Source: G965213525 sp965213525
Lineage (GTDB): Bacteria > Actinomycetota > Acidimicrobiia > Acidimicrobiales > Poriferisodalaceae
DNA length: 64,000 nucleotides
Assembly: GCA_965213525.1 (NCBI GenBank)
Contig: OZ243889.1
Span: 992,001-1,056,000, forward strand
Direction of reading: 5' to 3'
Below the pieces are notes generated by a model that was not told the origin of the DNA, did no database searches, and saw nothing but the letters and a program-made list of their open reading frames with translations. The translations under genes and the position numbers were made by a program. How positions within the stretch are numbered: the first letter of the stretch is position 1; each line of letters opens with the position of its first letter. This document shows positions 7,337 to 15,577 of the stretch, in pieces.

Positions 7337-8428
7337 GTGACCGTCGGCTCCGCCATCTCCCTGTTCTCCGGAGCGGGCGGGCTGGATCTGGGCGTCGAGG
7401 CGGCCGGTTTCTCCACCGTCGCCGCAGTCGAGTGGGACCAGGACGCGGCCGACACCATGGAGTAGAACGCTCCGACGTACTTCCCGGGGCTCCACGAGGT
7501 CGTGCGGGCGGACCTCCATCCCCTCGCCGCAGGCTCCGGCAGTGGTGTCACCACTCGAGACATCCTCAGGGCGGGCGCGCTGAACCGACGCGACCGGCCC
7601 GACCTGCTCGTAGGCGGGCCTCCGTGCGTGGCCTTCTCCAAGTCAGGGTTCTGGCTCGACTGGAAGCGCGACGGCATCGACCCGGCGGCCAGCCTCCTGC
7701 AGGCGTACACACGGGTGCTGGCCGATGCGAAGCCCCGCCATTTCATCCTTGAGAACGTCTACGCGCTGACCTTCAACAACAAGGCCAGCAGGCCGGCCTT
7801 CGAGCGGCTGCTCCGAGAGATCGAGGCAGCCGGTTACCAGCACACGTGGCAGGTCCTCAACGCAGCCGACCACGGCGTCCCGCAGGCCCGGCCCCGCTTG
7901 TTCATCGTCGGTTGCCGCAAGGGAGAGGAGCTTCCCGAGCTGCCCGCTCCCACCCACCACGGCGAGTGGGAGCGACGCAAGGTCACCGGTGGGCCGCTCC
8001 CCCACGTCACCACCGGTGAGGCGCTCGACGGGCTGATCACCGAACCCGAGCTCGAAGAGGTGGTGCGCGGAAGCTGGGGCCACCTGCTCCCCGAGATCCC
8101 CCCCGGCGACAACTACCTGCACTTCACCGAGGAGCGAGGTCACCCAAACCCCCTCTTCGAGTGGCGCTCTCGCTACTGGTCGTTCCTGTCGAAGCTCGAT
8201 CCGGCCCGGCCGTCACCGACCATCCAGGCGCAGCCCGGGCCCAACGTCGGCCCGTTCCACTAGCAGAGCCGACGTCTCCGGGTGCCCGAGCTTCGCCGCC
8301 TGTTCACCTTTCCCGACGACTTCGACCTCGTCGGAAAGCGAGCATCGGTACAGGCGCAGATGGGCATCTCGGTCCCCCCGTTGCTGGCCCGACGTGTCGC
8401 AGAAGCCGTCGCAGCAGCGGCGAGCTGA
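7337..8428 (+). pseudogene. DNA (cytosine-5) methyltransferase with two in-frame amber codons
   Basis: A 363-residue M.C5 protein can be read in one frame from GTG 7337 to TGA 8428 apart from TAG codons at 7463 and 8261. Motif I (LFSGAGGLDLGVEAAGF), the catalytic PC in LLVGGPPCVAFSKSGF, ENV, and motif VIII QARPRLFIVG are intact. The first TAG follows ADTME, where relatives usually have Lys or Arg. The second replaces the Trp expected in GPFHW. After it, LRVPELRRLFTFPDDF and motif X are still readable, but the GNSVP motif has become GISVP. Two nonsense codons plus the Asn to Ile change suggest a decaying gene. Translation restart after 7465 would lack motif I. It should methylate the site protected from the neighbouring nuclease. 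Confidence 0.88.
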
Positions 8429-8439
8429 CATCTGACGGC

Positions 8440-9099
8440 GTGCGTCGGACGAGCACACCAAGCCTCGCGGGCCGTTCGTACATCCCGAGGACGTACCCGC
8501 TGTCAGCCAGGCGGACGCCCGTCATCGACCTGCTCCAGAGCGCTGTCGAGGCGAGCGGTGGCCGGGTGGTCTCATGCTCGTATCCCGGGGAGAGGGTCGC
8601 ACCGATCTTCGTTGGCGCTGAGGACGAGGACGGGCATCGGTACGGTCTCCTCACCTACCCGTTCACCACCACCCGCCGGACGACCAAGAACCGCCCGAGC
8701 GGTGAGCACCGCTTCCAGATCCGCTTCGGCCATCCCGCGAGGATCCGGCAGGAAGCGAACCCGTTGGCCCGTGACCCCGCCGGGGTGGATGTGACGCTCG
8801 TGCTCGCAGCTGATCCCGAGCGAGACCTCATCGTCGGCCTCGATCCCCTGGTGTACGCCGAGCTGCCGATGGGCGTCTCTGGCTACTACCGCGACGTCCA
8901 CGCCGAGGCGGTGGCTCGCTCGGGCTGGTCTGCGTGGGCAAAGGAGAAGTCCAAGCCGAGGACCGAGCAGGGATCGAACTGGGAAGGCCTCGAGTGCACG
9001 GTGGGGTTCGCGCCACGGCGGTTCCTCGACTACGCGCGGTTCGAGGCGATCGCCACCAGCCTGGGACTGGACACCGGCCTCCGCATCAGCCTCGCCTAG
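8440..9099 (+). CDS. unrecognised protein of a restriction module
   Basis: 219-residue protein from a GTG 11 bases after the methyltransferase stop. I recognise no catalytic motif. It has a YIPRTYPLSARRTPVIDLLQ opening, a central DEDGHRYGLLTYPFTTTRRT segment and a DVTLVLAADPERDLIVGLDPLVY beta-rich stretch, and it ends LGLDTGLRISLA. Position between a methyltransferase and a PD-(D/E)xK nuclease suggests a specificity or DNA-binding subunit. It ends in TAG and the following nuclease gene starts 18 bases later in the same frame, so the two could once have been one polypeptide. Function is inferred only from context. Confidence 0.6.
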   Translation: MRRTSTPSLAGRSYIPRTYPLSARRTPVIDLLQSAVEASGGRVVSCSYPGERVAPIFVGAEDEDGHRYGLLTYPFTTTRRTTKNRPSGEHRFQIRFGHPARIRQEANPLARDPAGVDVTLVLAADPERDLIVGLDPLVYAELPMGVSGYYRDVHAEAVARSGWSAWAKEKSKPRTEQGSNWEGLECTVGFAPRRFLDYARFEAIATSLGLDTGLRISLA

Positions 9100-9117
9100 C
9101 GGTCCGAAGGCGGCGAG

Positions 9118-9612
9118 GTGGACCGTCACGCCCTGGAGCAGCTGTTCGGCATCGACGCAGCGACGATCCTCGACATCGTCGACTCGAACTTCCGGCTCGG
9201 CGTCGCAGTTCGCGGAAGCGTCGCCGAGCACCACTTGGGCAGGCTCCTCGCACGAGATCCCTCCGTGACGTCGTGCGAAGCCATCGACCAGGACGGAGAG
9301 CCGGACTTCAAGGTCCGGCTTCACGACGGGCGCCGGCTCACGATCGAGTGCAAGAACGCCCTCCGGGAGACCTACAAGGACGGGAACGCCAAGGTGGAGA
9401 CGCAGAAGACGCGCGACTCCGGCGCAGGGCGGAAGTACACCTTTGCCGCATTAGACATCCTCGCCGCATGCACGTTCTCCGTAACGGGCCGCTGGACGTT
9501 CAAGTTCAAGCTCGCCACCGACCTGACAGCATGGAAGACCGACCCTGCTCGCATCGCAGCGATCCAACGCATCGATGCAACCTGGTCAGACGCACTCGAG
9601 GACGTCTTTTGA
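9118..9612 (+). CDS. PD-(D/E)xK restriction endonuclease-like protein
   Basis: 164-residue protein with a readable PD-(D/E)xK core: GEPDFKVRLHDGRRLTIECKN (the Asp of PDF and Glu-x-Lys of ECK), a metal-dependent DNA-cleaving fold. N-terminal residues 1-60 are helical (HALEQLFGIDAATILDIVDSNF). With the methyltransferase, Vsr and the 8440 gene it forms a type II restriction-modification island. The protein is short and ends abruptly at SDALEDVF, just before IS debris, so its C-terminus may have been lost. It starts with GTG in the same frame as the preceding gene, separated only by that gene's TAG. If active, a host lacking the methyltransferase would be exposed, so it is probably silent or also inactive. 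Confidence 0.65.
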   Translation: MDRHALEQLFGIDAATILDIVDSNFRLGVAVRGSVAEHHLGRLLARDPSVTSCEAIDQDGEPDFKVRLHDGRRLTIECKNALRETYKDGNAKVETQKTRDSGAGRKYTFAALDILAACTFSVTGRWTFKFKLATDLTAWKTDPARIAAIQRIDATWSDALEDVF

Positions 9613-9637
9613 CGGCGCTAGGGTTGCCTGTAGGTTC

Positions 9638-9840
9638 CCACACCGGCCAGCCCGGTCTTCCGAAGGACGCCAGATCGACCAGCTCCACCCGTAGTCGGTC
9701 CTTGATCTCGGCCCCGCTCATCGCAGCTCGGACACGACGGATGCCGGTCCGTGTCTCGATGGTCACACCGATCGGCGCCCGGGCCGATCATCGACTGCGA
9801 CCACGCTCACCTCGAGCAAGCCGACGAGCAGTTCGAACAT
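9638..9840 (-). mobile_element. ISL3-type transposase N-terminal remnant
   Basis: On the minus strand, ATG 9840 opens MFELLVGLLEVSVVAVDD, then after a frameshift near 9766 the text continues TIETRTGIRRVRA and AEIKDRLRVELVDLASFGRP. This is the pattern of the N-terminal region of ISL3-family transposases (a VELVDLP-FGRP core after a cysteine pair). The cysteines are lost and no catalytic domain remains. It closes the restriction module on the right; the IS3-type remnant closes it on the left. The rest of the 384-base gap 9613-9996 holds nothing else I can identify. Confidence 0.6.
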
Positions 9841-9996
9841 GGGTGTAGGACTGGTCTCCAACAGGGGCTTCCAGTCAGCTGGCGTAGGACCGCCGGTTCT
9901 TCGAGCCCCTGTGCCGAGCCCGGTGGACCCCCGCCGTCCACCTTCCCCCGCTCATTCGTCGCAGCCCACCATCGGAGTCGATGCAGGCGCTGCGAC

Positions 9997-11046
9997 ATGA
10001 CCGCTACGCTCACCCGAATGCAGGGCGCGTCTGGATCAGACGTGACGTTTCTCTCTCAGGCGGAACCGATCGACGAGTACGGCCGTGCGCTTTACGCCGT
10101 CGGGCGGTCAGTGCTACGTGCTCTGCTCGATCAGCTGGGACCGGACGATCTTACTGATCTCAACACTGATCGCGCCGACATCACCTTCCGTCAACTCTCA
10201 AAGGTGGTGAGGCTTCAACGCGACAAGGGCATGCGCGGCGACGGTTTCGAGTGGGCGGTGCACGAAGCCATCGTTGGCGGTGAGCCCCTCGTCTGCGAGC
10301 CAATCGCTCGGGCTCTAGAAGGGGCGAGTGCAACGCTCCGAAACAACATTGACCGGCCCACCTCCCTGCTGTTTGGATACGAACGAGCAAAGTACCTCGG
10401 ATTCCTCAACGCAGTTGTTGAGGCAGGCGCGGACTCGTACATTCTTCCCGACGGAAGCGGTCGACCATTCAACTTTGGTCCATGGGTGTCGGTCGCAGCG
10501 AAGGGGCAGCTAGCAGAGCCTCTGCTCCGGCCGCGTATTAGAGAGATCTGGAAGACTGACATCTTCCTGAGCAATCAACAAGAGACGCGCTACGTCGCAG
10601 CGTCGATCAAGAGCAATTGGCGGCAGCTCGAACAGGCTCGCGGGATCCGGATTGGAATCGTACCAGAGGCGCCCGACCTCACTAGGCCGTACCGACGGCA
10701 CAAGGGGATGCACCTCGCCGTACTACCTGACCCGGACGGGTTTATGGGCCTCTTCAATGACGCATACCAAGCGGTTGCGCGGGCGGTGGCGGCCGTTGGC
10801 AGGCAGGATCCAGGCAACTACTTCGAAAAGCCGAGTGCGAAAGCTCAGCGCCTACAGGAGCAGTTGCAGAGGTACGAGAAGGCGAAGGTGATCGATCTGG
10901 AAGACGCTCTCGACGAAGCCGCTCAGGAGCGACTCGTGGCGGTGCAGTCTCAGCTCGTGTCGGTTGATGCGCCCGGCTGGCTGCATCTCACTGAAAGGTC
11001 GATGAAAGTCATTGCGCCCAAACCCACGTTCGAACGCTTGGACTAG
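9997..11046 (+). CDS. putative nuclease-like protein of the accessory island
   Basis: 349-residue protein with base composition clearly lower in GC than its neighbours and many A/T-ending codons, indicating recent acquisition. A segment in mid-protein, REIWKTDIFLS followed by RYVAASIKSNWRQLEQARGI, resembles the PD-(D/E)xK arrangement (Asp, then a beta strand with SIK, then a helix) seen in restriction-type nucleases. The C-terminus has a predicted helical stretch (AQRLQEQLQRYEKAKVIDLEDALDEAAQERL). ATG 9997 is used; upstream in-frame sequence looks non-coding. I do not recognise the family, and the catalytic reading is an inference from a short motif. Confidence 0.55.
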   Translation: MTATLTRMQGASGSDVTFLSQAEPIDEYGRALYAVGRSVLRALLDQLGPDDLTDLNTDRADITFRQLSKVVRLQRDKGMRGDGFEWAVHEAIVGGEPLVCEPIARALEGASATLRNNIDRPTSLLFGYERAKYLGFLNAVVEAGADSYILPDGSGRPFNFGPWVSVAAKGQLAEPLLRPRIREIWKTDIFLSNQQETRYVAASIKSNWRQLEQARGIRIGIVPEAPDLTRPYRRHKGMHLAVLPDPDGFMGLFNDAYQAVARAVAAVGRQDPGNYFEKPSAKAQRLQEQLQRYEKAKVIDLEDALDEAAQERLVAVQSQLVSVDAPGWLHLTERSMKVIAPKPTFERLD

Positions 11047-11092
11047 CCATTGTTGGCCTTAGCGTGAACGACGACCACGGCCCTCCAAGCGG

Positions 11093-11689
11093 GTGATGCG
11101 CCGGGGCTGCTACCCGGGCAGCTTCTCGCCTCCCACCACGGCCCACCTGGCCGTGGCCGACGCCGCCCGTCGCGCCCGGGCTCTCGACCAGGTCGTCTGG
11201 GTCGTCTCGACGGTGGCGCTGGCCAAGGAGGACGTTGTCGTGCCGGCGCTCGAGGACCGCCTCGACGTGCTCGAGGCCGTCGCCGCCGACCACGACTGGC
11301 TGTCGATCGAGTGCACCGACGCCCAGTTGCTCGTCGATCTGGCCCGGGGCTACGACGTGGTCATCATGGGTGCCGACAAGTGGCACCAGATCCACGATCC
11401 CACCTTCTACGGCGGGCAGGCCGCACGGGACGCTGCGGTGGCGGCCCTGCCCGATCCGCTCGTCGTGCCCCGTGACGGCCTCGACGTACCGGCCCGGCTC
11501 CGCCTCGACGTCGACCCCGCCGTCGAGGGGGTGTCCTCGACCGCGGCGCGCGCCGGCCGCCACGAGCTCATGTTGCCCGCAGCGGTGGACCTCGATCGCC
11601 GGACCGGTGCCTGGACCGACCCCGCCCGCTACCTGACGTGGCGCACGACCGCATCGGCACGGAAAGATCAGGGCCCGCCGCCGGGTTGA
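11093..11689 (+). CDS. NadD-like nucleotidyltransferase
   Basis: 198-residue cytidylyltransferase-fold protein. The nucleotide-binding signature is CYPGSFSPPTTAHLAVADAARR (the GSFxPxxxGH motif with TTAH) and the C-terminal VSSTAARAGRHEL corresponds to the ISSTxIR motif. It probably transfers a nucleotide to a phosphorylated substrate, as nicotinate/nicotinamide mononucleotide adenylyltransferases do, but the substrate cannot be fixed from sequence. TAGCGT at 11060-11065 would give a leader of about 20 nt. A 10-codon frame (11064-11096) ends by overlapping the GTG start as GTGA. First gene of native composition after the accessory island. Confidence 0.75.
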   Translation: MMRRGCYPGSFSPPTTAHLAVADAARRARALDQVVWVVSTVALAKEDVVVPALEDRLDVLEAVAADHDWLSIECTDAQLLVDLARGYDVVIMGADKWHQIHDPTFYGGQAARDAAVAALPDPLVVPRDGLDVPARLRLDVDPAVEGVSSTAARAGRHELMLPAAVDLDRRTGAWTDPARYLTWRTTASARKDQGPPPG

Positions 11690-11722
11690 CCGGTGTGCGG
11701 GACCTCATCCCCAGGGAGCACC

Positions 11723-13168
11723 GTGGAGCACTTCGACCTCGTCATCGTCGGGAGCGGGTCGGGCAACATGATCCCCTCCCCCGACATGGACGACTGGGAG
11801 GTTGCCGTCGTCGAGGAGGGCGCCTTCGGCGGGACCTGTCTCAACGTGGGCTGCATCCCGTCCAAGATGCTGGTCTACGCCGCCGACACCGCCGAACGGG
11901 TGCGCCACGCCGAACGCTACGGGGTGCACGCCACGGTCGACTCGGTCGACTGGCCGTCGATCGTCGATCGGGTGTTCGGGCGCATCGATCCCATCGCCGA
12001 CGGTGGCGAGCAGTGGCGAGCCGGGCTCGAGAACTTTGAGGTCATCAAGGAGCGGGGCACCTTCGTCGGCCACAAGCGCCTCGCGGTCGGCGACCGGGAG
12101 ATCACCGCCGACCGCTTCGTGCTGGCCGCCGGTGCCCGGCCCGTCGTGGCGCCCATCCCGGGGCTCGACGAGGTCGGCTTCCACACCTCAGACACCATCA
12201 TGCGCGTCCCCACCCTGCCCCGGCGCCTGCTCGTCATCGGCGGGGGCTACATCGCCGCCGAGCTGGGCCACGTGTTCGGTTCGCTCGGCAGCGAGGTCAC
12301 CATGGTGGTGCGCAGCGCCCACATGCTGCGCGACGAGGACGAACAGATCAGCGCCGCGGCCACCGAGCTGTATGCCCAGCGCTTCGATCTACGCCTCGAG
12401 CAGACGGTGCGACGGGTCCGTCGAGAGGGCACCGAGATCGTCGCCGAGCTCGAGCACCGTGACGGCGACGGGACCGGCGGCGCCACGGACCTGCGTTGTG
12501 ACCTCATCCTGGTGGCGATCGGGCGGCGCCCCAACAGCGACCTGCTGGGGGTCGAGGCGACCGGGGTGGGCACCCACCCCGACGGGCGGGTCGTCGTCGA
12601 CGAGACCATGACCACCGGGGTCGAGGGCATCTGGGCCCTCGGCGACCTGACCAGCCCGTTCCAGCTCAAGCACCTGGCCAACGCCGAGGCCCGTGTGGTC
12701 GCCCACAACGTCGTGCACCCCGACCGCCCCCGTTCGGTCGACCACTCCCTGGTGCCCCACGCCGTGTTCGCCTCGCCCCAGATCGCCGGGGTGGGCCTGC
12801 GTGAGCAAGACCTGCGTGACGCCGGCACCCCCTACGTCCGAGCGGTCGTGCCCTTCGCCGGCACCGCCTACGGGTGGGCGATGGAGGACACGACGAGCTT
12901 CGTCAAGCTGCTCGCCGATCCGGCGACCCGCCGGCTGCTCGGTGCCCACCTGATGGGTCCTCAGGCCTCGACCCTCATCCAGCAAGCCATCCAGGGCATG
13001 CGCTTCGGCCAGACCGTCGATGAGATGGCCCGTGGTCAGATGTACATCCACCCGGCGCTGACCGAGGTGGTCGAGGTGGCGCTGCTCGAGCTGGTCAACG
13101 AGCTCGACTCGGCCGGGCGGCCCGACCCGACCGTCGCCGCCGTAGACGGCAACCGCCTGGACCTCTGA
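11723..13168 (+). CDS. mtr: mycothione reductase
   Basis: Reduces mycothiol disulfide with NADPH, keeping the actinobacterial thiol mycothiol reduced. 481 residues. It has the FAD motif DLVIVGSGSGNM, the redox-active pair in GGTCLNVGCIPSKM, the second nucleotide motif RLLVIGGGYIAAELGHVF, WALGDLTSPFQLKHLAN and the C-terminal HPALTEVVE with the catalytic His-Glu. The SGSGNMIPSP opening is specific to mycothione reductase rather than glutathione reductase or lipoamide dehydrogenase. The GTG at 11723 is preceded by a good Shine-Dalgarno sequence (AGGGAG), so this gene uses a leadered start. Its presence is one of the best taxonomic pointers to Actinomycetota. Confidence 0.93.
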   Translation: MEHFDLVIVGSGSGNMIPSPDMDDWEVAVVEEGAFGGTCLNVGCIPSKMLVYAADTAERVRHAERYGVHATVDSVDWPSIVDRVFGRIDPIADGGEQWRAGLENFEVIKERGTFVGHKRLAVGDREITADRFVLAAGARPVVAPIPGLDEVGFHTSDTIMRVPTLPRRLLVIGGGYIAAELGHVFGSLGSEVTMVVRSAHMLRDEDEQISAAATELYAQRFDLRLEQTVRRVRREGTEIVAELEHRDGDGTGGATDLRCDLILVAIGRRPNSDLLGVEATGVGTHPDGRVVVDETMTTGVEGIWALGDLTSPFQLKHLANAEARVVAHNVVHPDRPRSVDHSLVPHAVFASPQIAGVGLREQDLRDAGTPYVRAVVPFAGTAYGWAMEDTTSFVKLLADPATRRLLGAHLMGPQASTLIQQAIQGMRFGQTVDEMARGQMYIHPALTEVVEVALLELVNELDSAGRPDPTVAAVDGNRLDL

Positions 13169-13178
13169 GGCCACCTGC

Positions 13179-13198
13179 GCGCCGGGGGTCTTCGGCGC
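13179..13198. terminator. hairpin between convergent genes
   Basis: GCGCCG (13179-13184) can pair with CGGCGC (13193-13198) across an 8-nt loop. It lies between the stops of mtr (+) and the zinc-ribbon gene (-). No T-run. Confidence 0.35.
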
Positions 13199-13204
13199 AA
13201 GCGA

Positions 13205-14161
13205 TCAGACCCGGGGGCGGGCGGCGGCCCGGCGGGCCCGATCGACCTCGGCGGCCAGGTCGGGCAGCGAGGCGAACGCCCCGGGCGGCGCCCCCTGCTC
13301 GAACGGCACTGCGTGCACGACGGTCGACCCGTCGGGTGAGGCGATGACCCGACGCACCCCGACCCCTCTGGCCTGCAGCGCCCGCACCGCCGTGCCTGGC
13401 CCGCACCAACGTCGCGGCGTGTCCGGCGGCTCCTCCGAAGGGGCGGCTCCCGCCCGGATCACCTCGGGTCCGGCCAGCTCGAGCACGACCACCCCGTGGT
13501 CCTGGGACCCGTCGCGGTCGTCGGCCGGTGCGAGGGGATCAGGCCCGGCGTCACCGGCCACCTGGACCATCCCGCACCGGAGGCACACCCCCACGTCACC
13601 GGACGCCGCCGCATCACCGACGGTCGCCGCGCCGCTGTCCGTGCGCCCGACGCCCGTGCGCCCGTCGGCCATGCGCTCGACGTCGGTGTGCTCGACGTCT
13701 GTGCGCCCGTCGGCCATGCGCTCGACGTCGGTGTGCTCGACGTCGGTGTGCTCGACGTCCGTGTGCTCGACGTCCGTGCGCTCGCCGTCGGTGCGCTCGC
13801 CGTCGGTGCGCTCGACGTCCGTGCGCTCGCCGTCGGTGCGCTCGACGTCCATGCGTCTGCCCGCCCTGCGCTTGACGTCCGTGCGCCCGTCGTCTTGCCG
13901 GCCGGCTGCCGAACGCACGAGGACCTCCAGTCGGTGAGCCCCGCAGGACGCACAGGCCAACCCGAGCTCATCAGCGGGCTGCACGCCGACCACTTCGGCC
14001 ACCCTCGCCGTCGATCGTCGGCCCGAGCCCGTGGCGACGGGGTGGGCCGTGCCGCTGCCCGGTCGCCCTGCGCCGTGTGACGTCGACGCCGCACGGTCCG
14101 AGCCACCGACCCGGGCCCGCACCTCTTCGATGCCCCGCCGGAGCAACGCTTGCCAGCCCAC
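13205..14161 (-). CDS. zinc-ribbon protein containing a 17-unit pentapeptide repeat
   Basis: 318-residue protein read from GTG 14161. An N-terminal segment VGWQALLRRGIEEVRARVGG leads to a first Cys pair ACASCGAHRLEVLV. Then come about 85 residues of charged five-residue repeats (RTDVE, HTDVE, RTDGE variants), and then a second Cys pair GVCLRCGMVQVAG. The two CxxC pairs look like the halves of one zinc ribbon separated by the repeat. The C-terminal 120 residues contain VRRVIASPDGSTVVHAVPFEQG. I do not recognise the family. The frame stays open for another 1.2 kb upstream, but that is antisense to the aminotransferase. The start is uncertain: no -10 hexamer or ribosome binding site stands out. 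Confidence 0.6.
   Translation of the reverse strand: MGWQALLRRGIEEVRARVGGSDRAASTSHGAGRPGSGTAHPVATGSGRRSTARVAEVVGVQPADELGLACASCGAHRLEVLVRSAAGRQDDGRTDVKRRAGRRMDVERTDGERTDVERTDGERTDGERTDVEHTDVEHTDVEHTDVERMADGRTDVEHTDVERMADGRTGVGRTDSGAATVGDAAASGDVGVCLRCGMVQVAGDAGPDPLAPADDRDGSQDHGVVVLELAGPEVIRAGAAPSEEPPDTPRRWCGPGTAVRALQARGVGVRRVIASPDGSTVVHAVPFEQGAPPGAFASLPDLAAEVDRARRAAARPRV
13641..13895. repeat. seventeen 15-bp tandem units inside the zinc-ribbon gene
   Basis: Seventeen consecutive 15-bp units fill 13641-13895. On the plus strand the main form is GTGCGCTCGACGTCG with variants (GTGTG, CCGTC, CGGCC). A 45-bp higher-order block (13656-13700) recurs at 13701-13745. The unit is five codons long, so copy number can change without shifting frame. 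All frames through the region are open. Confidence 0.95.
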
Positions 14162-14248
14162 CGCCGCATCATCGCGCCGCCCCGGCGGGCCGTCGGCCAG
14201 CCTCGGGTCGACCCGGTGCCTTCGATCGGAGCGGGCGGGCTCGACCCC

Positions 14249-14254
14249 TACGCT
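14249..14254 (+). promoter_or_regulatory. TACGCT -10 hexamer, leaderless start of aminotransferase
   Basis: TACGCT ends 6 nt before GTG 14261, giving a probable leaderless transcript. Confidence 0.55.
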
Positions 14255-14260
14255 GCGGCG

Positions 14261-15346
14261 GTGCCCTTGAGCGACCGCGTGCTGATGGGCCCCGGCCCGT
14301 CCAACCCCTACCCCGAGGCCGTCGCCGCGCTCGGACGCCCCATGCTGGGCCACCTCGACCCCGAGTTCCTCGTCCTGCTCGACGAGCTGAACGACCGCCT
14401 GCGCACCGTGTGGCGCACCGGCAACCGGCTGACCTTCGCCGCCAGCGGCACCGGGTCGGCGGGCATGGAGCTGTGCCTGGTCAACGTCGTCGGTCCCGGT
14501 GATGTGGTGGTCGTCGGGGTCAACGGGGTCTTCGGTGCCCGCATGTGCGAGGTGGCCGAGCGCTGCGGCGCCGAGGTCGTCCGGGTCGATCACGACTGGG
14601 GGTGCCCGATCGACCCCCAGCGTCTCCTCGACGCCCACCCCTCCCCCACCGTCATCGGCCTCGTCCACGCCGAGACCTCCACCGGGGTGCGCTCCGACGT
14701 CACCGAGCTCACCGCAGCCAAGGACGATGCCCTGGTGCTGGTCGACTGCGTCACCTCCCTCGGCGGCATCCCCGTCGAGATCGACGACTGGGACGTCGAC
14801 ATCGCCTACTCCGGCACCCAGAAGTGCCTCGGCGTGCCCCCCGGCCTCGCCCCGGTCACGGTGTCCGAGCGAGCCCGTGCGCAGCTCCGCGAGCGCCCGC
14901 AGAGCTGGTACCTCGACCTCGGGTTGATCTCGGACTACGTCGACGGCGAGGGCGGCCGGGCCTACCACCACACCGCACCGATCTCGATGCTGTTCTCCCT
15001 GCACGCCGGGCTTGGTGCGCTGCTCGACGAGGGGCTCGAGGCGGCCTGGGCTCGCCACGAGGCGTGCGGCCAGATGCTGCAGGACGGTCTCGAGGCGCTC
15101 GGCCTGCAGCTGTTCGCCGCCGAGGGCCATCGCCTGCCCGAGCTCACCACCGTCTGGATCCCCGACGGCATCGACGAGGCCGCAGCCCGCCGGCGGCTGC
15201 TCGACGAGTACGGCATCGAGGTCGGCGGCGGGCTCGGACCGGTGGCGGGCAAGGTCTGGCGCATCGGCTGCATGGGCCACACCGCCAGGGTCCGCAACGT
15301 CGAGCTGGCCCTCGCCGCCATCGCCGAGGTCCTCGACCTCGACTGA
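14261..15346 (+). CDS. class V aminotransferase, alanine-glyoxylate/serine-glyoxylate type
   Basis: 361-residue PLP enzyme expected to transfer an amino group from alanine or serine to glyoxylate. It opens with VLMGPGPSNPYPEAVAALGRP, typical of this subfamily. The pocket features are HAETSTGVRSDV, the aspartate in VLVDCVTSLGG that contacts the pyridine ring, and the Schiff-base lysine in YSGTQKCLGVPPGL. GHTARVRNVELAL closes the protein. The exact amino donor cannot be settled. A leaderless GTG at 14261 is favoured by the -10 hexamer 6 nt upstream. It is divergent from the zinc-ribbon gene. Confidence 0.88.
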   Translation: MPLSDRVLMGPGPSNPYPEAVAALGRPMLGHLDPEFLVLLDELNDRLRTVWRTGNRLTFAASGTGSAGMELCLVNVVGPGDVVVVGVNGVFGARMCEVAERCGAEVVRVDHDWGCPIDPQRLLDAHPSPTVIGLVHAETSTGVRSDVTELTAAKDDALVLVDCVTSLGGIPVEIDDWDVDIAYSGTQKCLGVPPGLAPVTVSERARAQLRERPQSWYLDLGLISDYVDGEGGRAYHHTAPISMLFSLHAGLGALLDEGLEAAWARHEACGQMLQDGLEALGLQLFAAEGHRLPELTTVWIPDGIDEAAARRRLLDEYGIEVGGGLGPVAGKVWRIGCMGHTARVRNVELALAAIAEVLDLD

Positions 15347-15577
15347 TCCCTGGCGTACCACGGGGCTCAGGCCCTGGTGGCTCTTCGCACTGGTCCCCCG
15401 CGTCGTGCGCATCATCGGCGTCGCCGAGCTCTACCTCGAGCGGTCAAGCCGATGGTCGTTCGAGACCGCAGTTGCATCATGAGCCCTTTGCGTCGGGTTC
15501 CGGCCGACGAGCGTCGCCCGGCGTTCGATCTCGCACACGGGGGCTCGGTCATCGGTCGGCGTGACACACCCCCTTTC

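Noticed and set aside
7463..8263. Programmed amber recoding (pyrrolysine or suppressor) in the methyltransferase
   Set aside because: The two ambers replace different residues, a conserved motif X Asn is also lost, and TAG is used as an ordinary stop by other genes in the window.
13641..13895. CRISPR array
   Set aside because: Units are 15 bp and contiguous, with no unique spacers; it is an in-frame coding minisatellite.
14162..15415. Upstream extension of the zinc-ribbon frame to about 736 codons
   Set aside because: Antisense to a certain class V aminotransferase; only the part up to 14161 reads like protein.
15357..15482. Possible short coding remnant (reads RPWWLFALVPRVVRIIG)
   Set aside because: Looks protein-like but has no start or identifiable relative; too little to call.
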